NCBI GenBank assembly: GCA_030606465.1
Contig: JAUWGL010000036.1
Coordinates: 1-7,412 of the forward strand
Source: Thermoplasmata archaeon
GTDB lineage: Archaea; Thermoplasmatota; E2; DHVEG-1
DNA length: 7,412 bases
Reading direction: 5' to 3'
Shown here: positions 1 through 6,525 of the stretch, in pieces
How positions within the stretch are numbered: the stretch's first letter is position 1
Layout: each line of letters opens with the position of its first letter
The notes under the pieces: generated by a model
Database searches by the model: none
What the model saw: only the letters and a program-made list of their open reading frames with translations
Told to the model about the DNA's origin: nothing
Made by a program: the position numbers and the translations under genes

Positions 1-50
1 ATATAGAGTTTTATTCACTCGAAGAAACAATAGAAAGTATAATTGAATAA
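1..50 (+). CDS. C-terminal end of a + strand gene (partial)
   Basis: The frame beginning at base 3 reads IEFYSLEETIESIIE and stops at TAA (48-50). It is open to the left edge, and the composition (Glu/Ile-rich, amphipathic) is protein-like. A run of T-tracts on the same strand follows within 7 bases, as expected after an archaeal gene end. Frame 1 stops immediately (TAG 4-6), and frame 2 is open to a TGA at 44-46 but gives a less natural sequence. Only 16 codons are visible, so no function can be assigned. The gene would converge on the minus-strand AttH-like gene. Confidence 0.5.
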   Translation, partial: IEFYSLEETIESIIE

Positions 51-56
51 AACCCA

Positions 57-82
57 TTTTTTTCCTTTTTTATTTTTTCTTT
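57..82 (+). terminator. T-tract terminator of the + strand gene
   Basis: Three T-tracts (57-63, 66-71, 73-78) with further T-rich sequence follow the TAA at 48-50 on the + strand. Archaeal RNA polymerase commonly ends transcription at such U-rich stretches without a strong hairpin, and no stable stem is visible here. Confidence 0.5.
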
Positions 83-140
83 CAAAATACTTATTTTTAT
101 GATATATACTATATTACTATATCAAATATAATCTCAGATG

Positions 141-150
141 ATAAAAAATA
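141..150 (-). terminator. T-tract terminator of the AttH-like gene
   Basis: On the minus strand a T6 tract (143-148 read in reverse) begins 3 bases past the TAG stop (152-154). It lies between two convergent genes, opposite the + strand T-tracts. Confidence 0.4.
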
Positions 151-151
151 T

Positions 152-1135
152 CTAATAACCTGTTAGTTCAACATAAGCCCTACCAGTGGCATCACCACTA
201 ACTTCACAGGCACCCTCCCAATATACATTATAATTTCCAAAAGCCAGTTCCTGATCCTCAATCACAGGATTCAAAATTAATTGAATATCATTTACCTGAA
301 TCTCCCAGCCTGAAGGATAAGTTTTGTTAGTATGGGGGCTAATCCATTCATCTAAAGCGACAATTTCAAAATTATTTGGTTTGATTTCAACAGCATAACC
401 CTCATTATCAACCAATGTGCCACCTACATGGAATCCTTCTTCACCAACATGAACATTAAAAAGCATGATCTCCCGTCCATCATCAAGCTGAATGGCGAAC
501 CAATCCCATCCAACAGCAGAAACCTGACTAAGACCACCCCATTGATGATCAAACCACGAGGTTCCGCTCACATTATACATTTTATCATCGATAGCAATTG
601 TCCCATTGGTCTCCATATGTGTACGAGAATAATAAAAAGTATACCCGCCAAAGGGATAATCAATGTAACCGTTTCCATGATGTAATACAGGTGGTTTCAC
701 ACTTTTCAAATCCAGATCCACAGTTAAATTGTCAACCACTCCATGAAGAGTATCTCTGCCGTTCTGAAGATATGCAGAAAAATCACCGATCTCAAACCGC
801 AAAGGTTCCTCTATTTCAGGAATACCTCCATAAGAACGGTCCATAGTATAATAAAAGCCCTCATCTTGAACATCAGTAACAGCATGATTAACAACTTGCA
901 TTTTCTGATTACCCATGTCAACAATAAAAAATACAAGCTCGTAACCAAACCATCGCCCATCATCTGTTTTCAGATGCCCTGTCCAATAATACCATTCAAC
1001 CAGCTCATCATGAGGCCATTCATCCTCTGGAAATAAGACAGCATTTGTAACACTGTTTTCATCACCTGAATTCAAGATAATTGCTAAAGATGAAATCAGA
1101 ATTATCGTTATCGTAAATCCTACAACTATTGCCAC
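152..1135 (-). CDS. Exported AttH/CrtC-like lipocalin-fold protein
   Basis: The 327-residue product belongs, by visible motifs, to the AttH / hydroxyneurosporene synthase (CrtC) superfamily, which has a double lipocalin-like fold. Seen directly: an N-terminal hydrophobic segment (about residues 3-21), the signature WYYWTGHL (48-55) followed by GYELVFF, HAVTDVQDEGFYY near 84-96, GTSWFDHQWG (191-200), GWDWFAIQLDDGREIMLFNV (209-228), and the typical C-terminal ending with EG and YVELTGY (321-327). The domain is therefore complete. Characterised CrtC proteins hydrate carotenoids, but many relatives have no known activity, and no carotenoid genes are visible here, so the substrate is unknown. The hydrophobic N-terminus suggests the domain lies outside the cell, tethered or released. 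The stated start is a GTG at 1133-1135. An in-frame ATT at 1145-1147 fits the SD much better and adds KKHV in front of the hydrophobic stretch. Family call is firm; function is not. Confidence 0.85.
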   Translation of the reverse strand: MAIVVGFTITIILISSLAIILNSGDENSVTNAVLFPEDEWPHDELVEWYYWTGHLKTDDGRWFGYELVFFIVDMGNQKMQVVNHAVTDVQDEGFYYTMDRSYGGIPEIEEPLRFEIGDFSAYLQNGRDTLHGVVDNLTVDLDLKSVKPPVLHHGNGYIDYPFGGYTFYYSRTHMETNGTIAIDDKMYNVSGTSWFDHQWGGLSQVSAVGWDWFAIQLDDGREIMLFNVHVGEEGFHVGGTLVDNEGYAVEIKPNNFEIVALDEWISPHTNKTYPSGWEIQVNDIQLILNPVIEDQELAFGNYNVYWEGACEVSGDATGRAYVELTGY

Positions 1136-1153
1136 ATGTTTTTTAATTCTTAT

Positions 1154-1159
1154 CTCCTC
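1154..1159 (-). promoter_or_regulatory. Shine-Dalgarno site GAGGAG that questions the GTG start
   Basis: GAGGAG reads on the minus strand at 1159-1154. The spacing is 6 bases to an in-frame ATT (1147-1145) but 18 bases to the GTG (1135-1133). It is also 16 bases from an out-of-frame ATG (1137-1135) that stops after three codons. The good spacing and the resulting Lys-Lys n-region favour initiation at the ATT or an ancestral ATG there. Confidence 0.6.
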
Positions 1160-1182
1160 ACAATTATTATGTTAAATAAAAA

Positions 1183-1192
1183 TATCTATAAA
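1183..1192 (-). promoter_or_regulatory. TATA-like box for the AttH-like gene
   Basis: Minus-strand TTTATAGATA lies about 25 bases upstream of a start of transcription expected near 1162, just ahead of the SD at 1159-1154. This gives a short leader that still contains the ribosome binding site. The BRE is not convincing. Confidence 0.4.
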
Positions 1193-1310
1193 AACTATTA
1201 GTTTTTAGTTATTACAAAATATTACTTCCAATATCTACTCATTATCTCTCAGAGATGAATTTTGTATCATCAGCATTAGGATCCTTTACAGTCATCATAA
1301 TATTTTGGTT

Positions 1311-1330
1311 AAAAAGAAGAAAAGAAGAAA
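1311..1330 (-). terminator. Pyrimidine/T-rich terminator of the C25 peptidase gene
   Basis: A 20-base stretch that is only T and C on the minus strand, including T4 and T5 tracts, begins 17 bases past the TGA stop (1348-1350). It has the composition of an archaeal U-rich terminator; no stem is visible. A short reading frame runs through it (see findings). Confidence 0.45.
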
Positions 1331-1347
1331 TGTTTTATTGGACTATT

Positions 1348-3645
1348 TCACAATCCTAGTATGCACCGAAGCAGTAGGAACAGACATGGATAATTCTGTA
1401 AGAAGTTTAGGAATGGTGAGTTGATATATGGTTTGTTTTTTGGCATGCTGATAGGGAGCGGATCTGACCATTCACTATAAGCAAACTTTGTGTCTTTCGC
1501 TTTGACTTTTATCTCATAATTCCCTCTTTTACTCCATGTATATGATACCTCTACTTCAGTGTTAGAATCATATGGTCCAAGCCAATCACTAAGTGTTTCA
1601 TCACCCCAAGAAATCTTGTAATATATCTGATCATCCTCAGGATCTGTTGCAACTATTGTATACGTATATTCCATCCCAGGTTTTCCACTTGTTGAGCCAT
1701 CTATATCTGGTTTATTTGGCGGGCTGTTAGCCGGTGGTTCAGGGCCTTTAATAGCTACTTGAGGATCACCAAGAAGATTTGTTTGATAATATATCCATCT
1801 CATCCCATTTTCATTTACACGCCAAGCATTTGCTTCCTTTGAAGCCTGATTAGCTTTTGCAAGTTCCCGCATATCTTGGTTAAACAATGCATCTATAAAC
1901 GCAACATGATACCTTTGTCCAGGGGAATCCGTACTGTCATATCTCCCTAAACCATAACGAGAATTCAATATAACTGCAAATGCCCCATGTGGTATTTCAA
2001 CAGTAAAAACCTCTGCGAAAGAATCATGTTCATAGTAGTAATCACCTGGGACCCAGTTATCAAATGAGCCAGCGAGACATGTTTGAGAATAGATGAAAAA
2101 GTAGTTATCGTTGGTTACATACTCTGCCTCATACGTCCTTATTTTCAATGCATAGTCTGTGTAACCATGACCAAGATGGTTGATAAGATGCGTGGTATCC
2201 CAATTTAAATAGTTCACCAGTTGCTCTGCATCCCACGAGAAATCTCTTTCATAAAATGTTTCAATGGTATACCATTCAGGTATAAGCGGCTCGATTTCTT
2301 CCATTTGATAAGCACCATACTCTGCAACTCCTCCAAATCCAAGATACTCCCCCAGCATCAACACATTTCTCAGATAATCATCGTTTGTTTGTTCATATGT
2401 AAGTGTTTTCATCACAAAATTTGAAACCTCCTCAGCAGAATCAACACCTGCTCTACCTATCCACACTTCAGCAAAAAGATCTGCTTCATCCTTATTTGCA
2501 ACATCATTTCCACTTGCGTTTTCACCCCATTTATCATCACGATCATCATTGAAATTTCCATCCAAACAACAATAATACAAATCAGATGGAATGTAACCTT
2601 CAAGTTCTTCATCAAGAGCAAGAGGTAATCCAACACATGTTGCATACAACTCTCGAACGGGAATAATATTATCATTTTCATTATCAGTATCTCCATCTCC
2701 TGCAAGAAGAACGTAGTCAGTCTCCCAATTCACATATGCATCCTTAATAAAATTCCGTATCATAACTTGTTTATCATTAAACGGTGGCAGAGGCTCCCAA
2801 TACGATGGATCCGCATAGATATCTTCAGTTGTAACTATAGTAGCACTAACTCCTTTGGATTCTTTATAGTCTATTAAATCCTGAAATGTGTACTCACCAG
2901 ATGATGATGCCAGTTTTTTATTTGTAATAATCACATACTCATAAGTATCAGCTGGATCAATTAATGACGAATGTATATTACTACTAGATTGCTGGATATA
3001 ACTACGCACAATAGAAGGATTATCAACCTTTCTCATAACCTCAAATTCGTCTTTTTCTAATCCACGATACATCTCATTCGTATGTTCATTTTCAATGGTC
3101 TCCACAGAAACAGTTAAATCAGGATAATAAAAAAGTTCACCTGCAGCAGGAACATACTGCACAGGATGAAGTCTTAAAACAAGAATATCGTAACCTCTAA
3201 AACCATATGTACCCACCTCAGTAAACAACTCACCCGGAAACAAATCATTAGAACTATAAATCAACTCATCTGGAACAGGCAAAGGAGCAGAATCAGACAT
3301 TGACAAAGGAAAAGGCATTCCAACAGGCTCAACATTGAACCCTGAGCCTAAACAGATTTTCTCACCATGTGTAACCTTTATCTCACCTACCTTTGTGTTC
3401 TGAGGAAGCAAAATATATGCGGCTTTCCCAGGTAAACGTGGTTCACCAGCATTACCACAATATGGAGCATCATTCAGAATCACCTGATCATACATGATAT
3501 CACCAATATCCACCTGTTCTATAGCTAAAGTTTCTAACAAATACGTCACAGAAACTTCATCAACATTATCTTCATTATCCGCAACAGCAAAAACAGTAGT
3601 AATCAACAGCGTACAAACTAAGATACCTACTATTTTGTTTTTCAT
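1348..3645 (-). CDS. Secreted C25 (gingipain-like) cysteine peptidase
   Basis: A 765-residue exported protease of peptidase family C25. Residues 1-22 form a signal peptide (MKNK, hydrophobic core, AVA cleavage motif). About 30-225 look like a propeptide. The catalytic domain spans about 236-632: a Rossmann-like start (YVIITNKKL), VLLAGDGD (312-319), the SDLYYCCLDGNFND stretch (from 354, probably metal-binding), WIGRAGVDS (395-403), the catalytic His 493 in NHLGHG, and the catalytic Cys 523 in SQTCLAGSFD. The His-Cys spacing of 30 is close to that of gingipains, so the enzyme should be active. An Ig/PKD-like domain (about 640-732) and a tail ending FLLLRCILGL follow. Family members cleave proteins outside the cell; specificity (Arg, Lys or other) cannot be told. 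An in-frame TTG at 3670-3672 would add 9 residues, but the ATG at 3643-3645 has a GGGGAGG SD 11 bases upstream and directly starts the signal peptide. Adjacent exported genes suggest a shared surface role. Confidence 0.9.
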   Translation of the reverse strand: MKNKIVGILVCTLLITTVFAVADNEDNVDEVSVTYLLETLAIEQVDIGDIMYDQVILNDAPYCGNAGEPRLPGKAAYILLPQNTKVGEIKVTHGEKICLGSGFNVEPVGMPFPLSMSDSAPLPVPDELIYSSNDLFPGELFTEVGTYGFRGYDILVLRLHPVQYVPAAGELFYYPDLTVSVETIENEHTNEMYRGLEKDEFEVMRKVDNPSIVRSYIQQSSSNIHSSLIDPADTYEYVIITNKKLASSSGEYTFQDLIDYKESKGVSATIVTTEDIYADPSYWEPLPPFNDKQVMIRNFIKDAYVNWETDYVLLAGDGDTDNENDNIIPVRELYATCVGLPLALDEELEGYIPSDLYYCCLDGNFNDDRDDKWGENASGNDVANKDEADLFAEVWIGRAGVDSAEEVSNFVMKTLTYEQTNDDYLRNVLMLGEYLGFGGVAEYGAYQMEEIEPLIPEWYTIETFYERDFSWDAEQLVNYLNWDTTHLINHLGHGYTDYALKIRTYEAEYVTNDNYFFIYSQTCLAGSFDNWVPGDYYYEHDSFAEVFTVEIPHGAFAVILNSRYGLGRYDSTDSPGQRYHVAFIDALFNQDMRELAKANQASKEANAWRVNENGMRWIYYQTNLLGDPQVAIKGPEPPANSPPNKPDIDGSTSGKPGMEYTYTIVATDPEDDQIYYKISWGDETLSDWLGPYDSNTEVEVSYTWSKRGNYEIKVKAKDTKFAYSEWSDPLPISMPKNKPYINSPFLNFLQNYPCLFLLLRCILGL

Positions 3646-3656
3646 GTTTGTTTTTT

Positions 3657-3663
3657 CCTCCCC
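3657..3663 (-). promoter_or_regulatory. Shine-Dalgarno site GGGGAGG that fixes the peptidase start
   Basis: GGGGAGG on the minus strand lies 11 bases ahead of the ATG at 3645-3643. It would lie inside the coding region if the upstream TTG (3672-3670) were used, so the ATG is preferred. Confidence 0.7.
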
Positions 3664-3688
3664 AAAACACAATATTTTATAAGATTGT

Positions 3689-3709
3689 AATATAATATTT
3701 TAATTTAAA
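3689..3709 (-). promoter_or_regulatory. Possible TATA region of the peptidase gene
   Basis: Two A/T boxes are possible on the minus strand: TTTAAATTA (3709-3701) and ATATTATATT (3698-3689). They predict transcription starts near 3680 or 3668, both leaving the SD in a short leader. The region is so AT-rich that the exact box cannot be chosen. It overlaps the end of a protein-like reading frame. Confidence 0.3.
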
Positions 3710-3795
3710 GGTTCTGGAGGAAGAATATAATCAAATGTATCATACTGACTTAACTTCATGTACAACTTATAATAAAAACCTGTTTTCGCCTTTAT
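3700..3795 (-). other. Protein-like reading-frame fragment, possible remnant or micro-gene
   Basis: Between the PKD gene and the peptidase gene the minus strand holds 31 open codons from just after a TGA (3796-3798) to a TAA (3700-3702). The translation, including FYYKLYMKLSQYDTFDYI followed by LPPEPLN, looks like a real protein tail rather than noise. The only ATG (3757-3759) would give 19 residues and has no SD. It may be a decayed C-terminus or chance; no family is recognised. Confidence 0.25.
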
Positions 3796-3864
3796 TCACT
3801 CCTTTAAAATAGGTACCTTAATCAAAATAGATGAAGTTAAAAAAATAATAACTATAATATAAAT

Positions 3865-3894
3865 AAAAAAAGAAGAAGATTCCTTTTTTAAGGA
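3865..3894 (-). terminator. Hairpin plus T-tract terminator of the PKD gene
   Basis: On the minus strand TCCTT and AAGGA (3894-3890 and 3885-3881) form a 5-bp stem with a 4-base loop overlapping the TAA stop (3890-3888). A pyrimidine-rich run ending in T7 (3871-3865) follows. This is the most terminator-like arrangement in the window, although the stem is short. Confidence 0.5.
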
Positions 3895-6377
3895 GTTTTC
3901 TCTTCTGATCCCCCATTTCCCGTCTCATTATCTAACTTTTTTTTTCTTTTCCTAAAGAAAATCGTTGCAAGTATAAGCCCCGCTATCAATATGGCTAACC
4001 ATAACAACCACCATACGAAGAAATATGGTTTTTCATCTGGTTCATCTACTATTTTAACTGTTAAGGTTGTAATTCCCGATGATGCATTATTTTCATCCAT
4101 CGCTGATATGTTCACTATATATGTACCAGGTAATGCCCATTTATGATTCAACGTTGCTATTGTACCATTTGGTAACAAACTTGTTTCATTAATGAATTCT
4201 ATTCCATCACCCCAGTCAACAATATAACGTATATCGTCACCATCTGGATCAGTAGATGAAATATTAAACATGTAATCGATGTTCACAGCACCTATCAAGA
4301 TAGTATCTTCTGAATCCAATATTAAACCCTCCACAGTCACAATAGGATCTGATGGAGGCCTGTTTGGCTGGTTTATGATCACACGTGTTCCAAAATAATC
4401 AATCGCACCATCATCATCTGTTACCAATAATTCTACAAAATAAATGCCAGGAGCGGGATAACTATGTGTTATAACTTCACCTGTTCCATAATTACCATCA
4501 CCGAAATCCCAGAACCATTCAACAATTTCACCATCAGGATCGTAACTGCTTGATCCATCAAATGTTATCTCCTCATCTACAAAAGCCTCGTATGGTTCTC
4601 CATCTGATGCGTCTGCTATAGGATCTTGATTTTTCTCTTCTTCTTTATTTTCTATTTTTCTACCGCCACCAGTATTTTTATCACCAGTATCGTCGTCATC
4701 ATCGTCGCCATTATTTTGTTCATTAACCGTCACAATGGTTGAGTTAACATCTATTGCATCGTCATCATCTTTTACTGTTAAATTTAGAGTATATTCTCCT
4801 GGATTTGTATATATGTGTGTTACTTCCATACCATATTCTAATGGTGTTCCATCTCCAAAGTCCCATGTGTAGTTTACTATGTTTCCGTCTAAATCATAGC
4901 TTTTTGAACCATTAAAAGTAATAGCTTCATCTACTTGTCCTTCGTATGGTCCATTTGCATCAGCAACTGGTGGGATATTGCACTCTTCATCAACAATTAT
5001 AATAACAATTGCTGAATCGTTATCAGTAGCACTGTTTTCTTCATTATCTGTTACTGTAGCTGATACAGTGTTTGTGTGGGTTTCTTCGGCATTGCCTGAG
5101 ATCATTACTGTAAAGTTACATGTATATGACCCGTCTACTGGAATAGTATGTGGAATCACACAGCTTCCTTGTCCATTTAGATCGCCGAAGATATCATCAA
5201 CTAAAGAGATCAAAGTAACAGGTTCAACACCTGCATTATATACTTCAACAGTAAATTCAACATCACAACCAGGTTCAACAACCACACTTGGACATGCGGT
5301 TTTTGTAACAGTAATTGATGGCATTGCATCTGTAACAGTTATTGTTACAGTGGCTTCATTTGAATCATCTTCTCTGTCATTGGCTTTATATGTAAAACTA
5401 TCAATTCCGGAAAAATCTTCATTTGGTGTATATTTAAATGATCCATCAGAATTGAAAAGAAGCATTCCGTTAGAGGGATCACTTATTTTTATTGCAGTAA
5501 GACTATCACCATCATCATCAGTATCATTAAGAAGAACTCCTTCTGCTTCTATCACATTTAGTGCTCCACCTTCGGCAACAATGTAGCTATCATCCTTTGC
5601 AATTGGTGCATTGTTTATCTCATTGTCGCAATCTACGCCAACAATAGGTTGAACAAAACTAATGGTATCCTCACTGGTTTTTATTTTTGCTACTGCAAAA
5701 TCACTATATGATGAATAGCATTCAAATCGATCAACATAAAAAACTATACGATCAAAACACTGGTTTATATCTGAGACACCTGCAATTCCATTTCCAGTAC
5801 CAATTAACTCTTCACCTACTAGATGATATTTTTGTATTACGGCACAACCAAGTAACAAGGCTACATCACATTCTTCATAGACTTGTTCACCTTGGTAGCT
5901 CTCATTAAAAAGTGATCGAACCTCAAAGGAACATAAAGTCTGAGGTTCATCAAAAGCAACTACGATCCCCTCAGTTTCACCAACAACATCTATCTCATCA
6001 TTGTTAGATCCACCAAGAACACCTAGACCTCGGGTTCCACGATGGGTTAAAATACCATCTATTAAACAACAATTGTAATCTATGCAGCAACCTTCACAGC
6101 AAGCACAAAGCTTACATTCATCACAACAATTACCGCAATTACAATCTATACAGCAATTCAAATTTATTTTATATGCTGAAACACTTGCGGTTCCATCAAG
6201 AAGAGGCCAACTATTCACACCAAGATTAACCATTGTATCATCTGTAGACCAAAGTTCACAATCAAATTCAATTTCGTCATCATCGTCATCATGACAAGCG
6301 TCTATAGAACTCAAAGAGATTACTAGCAATAATAGTATGGTCAGCGTCATAAATACAGGTAATAGTTTTTTCTTCAT
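3888..6377 (-). CDS. Modular PKD-domain surface protein with Cys-rich N-terminal domain and C-terminal membrane anchor
   Basis: An 829-residue cell-surface protein. Order of parts: signal peptide (1 to about 27); an Asp-rich patch (30-34); an N-terminal domain (about 40-245) that resembles the beta-sandwich regions of some bacterial exported proteins (GLGVLGGSNNDEID, 117-130) and holds a cluster of 14 cysteines between 75 and 104; a cadherin/VCBS-like domain (about 256-350; LLNDTDDDGD, DGSFKYTPNEDFSGIDSFTY); a DUF11/CARDB-like domain (about 353-460); a PKD domain (467-552; WDFGDG); an acidic then basic linker (553-585); a second PKD domain (586-668; WDFGDG); a third PKD-like domain (670-778; VDWGDG); a transmembrane segment (about 785-808); and RKRKKK as stop-transfer with a short cytoplasmic tail. 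No catalytic motif is seen, so adhesion, scaffolding or ligand binding is inferred. The ATG has GAGG 11 bases upstream and begins a clean signal peptide (MKKKLL). No clear promoter box can be chosen in the 148-base leader gap. Domain calls are from motifs; the N-terminal domain is unassigned. Confidence 0.85.
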   Translation of the reverse strand: MKKKLLPVFMTLTILLLLVISLSSIDACHDDDDDEIEFDCELWSTDDTMVNLGVNSWPLLDGTASVSAYKINLNCCIDCNCGNCCDECKLCACCEGCCIDYNCCLIDGILTHRGTRGLGVLGGSNNDEIDVVGETEGIVVAFDEPQTLCSFEVRSLFNESYQGEQVYEECDVALLLGCAVIQKYHLVGEELIGTGNGIAGVSDINQCFDRIVFYVDRFECYSSYSDFAVAKIKTSEDTISFVQPIVGVDCDNEINNAPIAKDDSYIVAEGGALNVIEAEGVLLNDTDDDGDSLTAIKISDPSNGMLLFNSDGSFKYTPNEDFSGIDSFTYKANDREDDSNEATVTITVTDAMPSITVTKTACPSVVVEPGCDVEFTVEVYNAGVEPVTLISLVDDIFGDLNGQGSCVIPHTIPVDGSYTCNFTVMISGNAEETHTNTVSATVTDNEENSATDNDSAIVIIIVDEECNIPPVADANGPYEGQVDEAITFNGSKSYDLDGNIVNYTWDFGDGTPLEYGMEVTHIYTNPGEYTLNLTVKDDDDAIDVNSTIVTVNEQNNGDDDDDDTGDKNTGGGRKIENKEEEKNQDPIADASDGEPYEAFVDEEITFDGSSSYDPDGEIVEWFWDFGDGNYGTGEVITHSYPAPGIYFVELLVTDDDGAIDYFGTRVIINQPNRPPSDPIVTVEGLILDSEDTILIGAVNIDYMFNISSTDPDGDDIRYIVDWGDGIEFINETSLLPNGTIATLNHKWALPGTYIVNISAMDENNASSGITTLTVKIVDEPDEKPYFFVWWLLWLAILIAGLILATIFFRKRKKKLDNETGNGGSEEKTP
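6071..6156 (-). repeat. Internal direct repeat bounding the cysteine cluster
   Basis: Two 20-base segments, 6071-6090 and 6137-6156, match at 17 of 20 positions with a 66-base offset (22 codons). They encode CCIDYNC (residues 97-103) and CCIDCNC (75-81). The segment between carries seven further cysteines. This suggests a duplication inside the gene that built the Cys-rich insert. Confidence 0.6.
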
Positions 6378-6388
6378 TTTCTATCAGT

Positions 6389-6400
6389 CCTCATTCTCCT
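6389..6400 (-). promoter_or_regulatory. Shine-Dalgarno region of the PKD gene
   Basis: Minus-strand GAGG (6392-6389) lies 11 bases before the ATG (6377-6375), the same spacing as for the peptidase gene. A second purine-rich site, AGGAG (6400-6396), lies 18 bases from the ATG, too far for normal use. Confidence 0.45.
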
Positions 6401-6470
6401 TGTTTTGCAAGTTTGCTTATTAAGGACTTGTTGTACAACTATTGCCCACTGTCTTTGATGATTCTTATCC

Positions 6471-6524
6471 AAAAAAATAAACCAATTAAAAAACAGAAAA
6501 AATTAGATAATATTAAAATAAAAA
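6471..6524 (-). terminator. Multiple T-tract terminator of the 115-residue gene
   Basis: After the TAG stop (6528-6526) the minus strand holds several T-tracts (6524-6521, 6502-6497, 6493-6488, 6477-6471) in very T-rich DNA. This suits U-rich archaeal termination and separates the gene from the PKD gene downstream. Confidence 0.45.
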
Positions 6525-6525
6525 T

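Noticed and set aside
1244..1256. Perfect 6-bp inverted repeat ATCTCT-C-AGAGAT
   Set aside because: It is too short to form a stable terminator or clear operator, is far upstream of the AttH promoter box, and is expected by chance in a window of this size.
2457..2705. Minus-strand open frame inside the peptidase gene
   Set aside because: It is an out-of-frame shadow of the C25 catalytic region; its Met/Ile-rich translation comes from the repeated GAT-type codons of the real frame.
3646..3672. Nine-residue extension of the peptidase from a TTG start
   Set aside because: It would place the strong SD GGGGAGG inside the coding region and put acidic residues before the signal peptide; the ATG at 3643-3645 has a suitable SD and starts a normal signal peptide.
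3735..3812. 25-codon + strand frame starting at ATG 3735
   Set aside because: It has a poor SD distance and an unconvincing composition, and lies opposite the more protein-like minus-strand fragment.
4978..5586. Long + strand open frame opposite the PKD gene
   Set aside because: It is the antisense of the PKD and cadherin-like coding region; its Ser/Thr/Val-rich translation is the mirror of Asp-rich codons, and it has no SD or domain.
6430..6439. 10-bp palindrome GTTGTACAAC upstream of the PKD gene
   Set aside because: It is a single short palindrome without a second copy or clear link to a promoter box, so not enough to call an operator.
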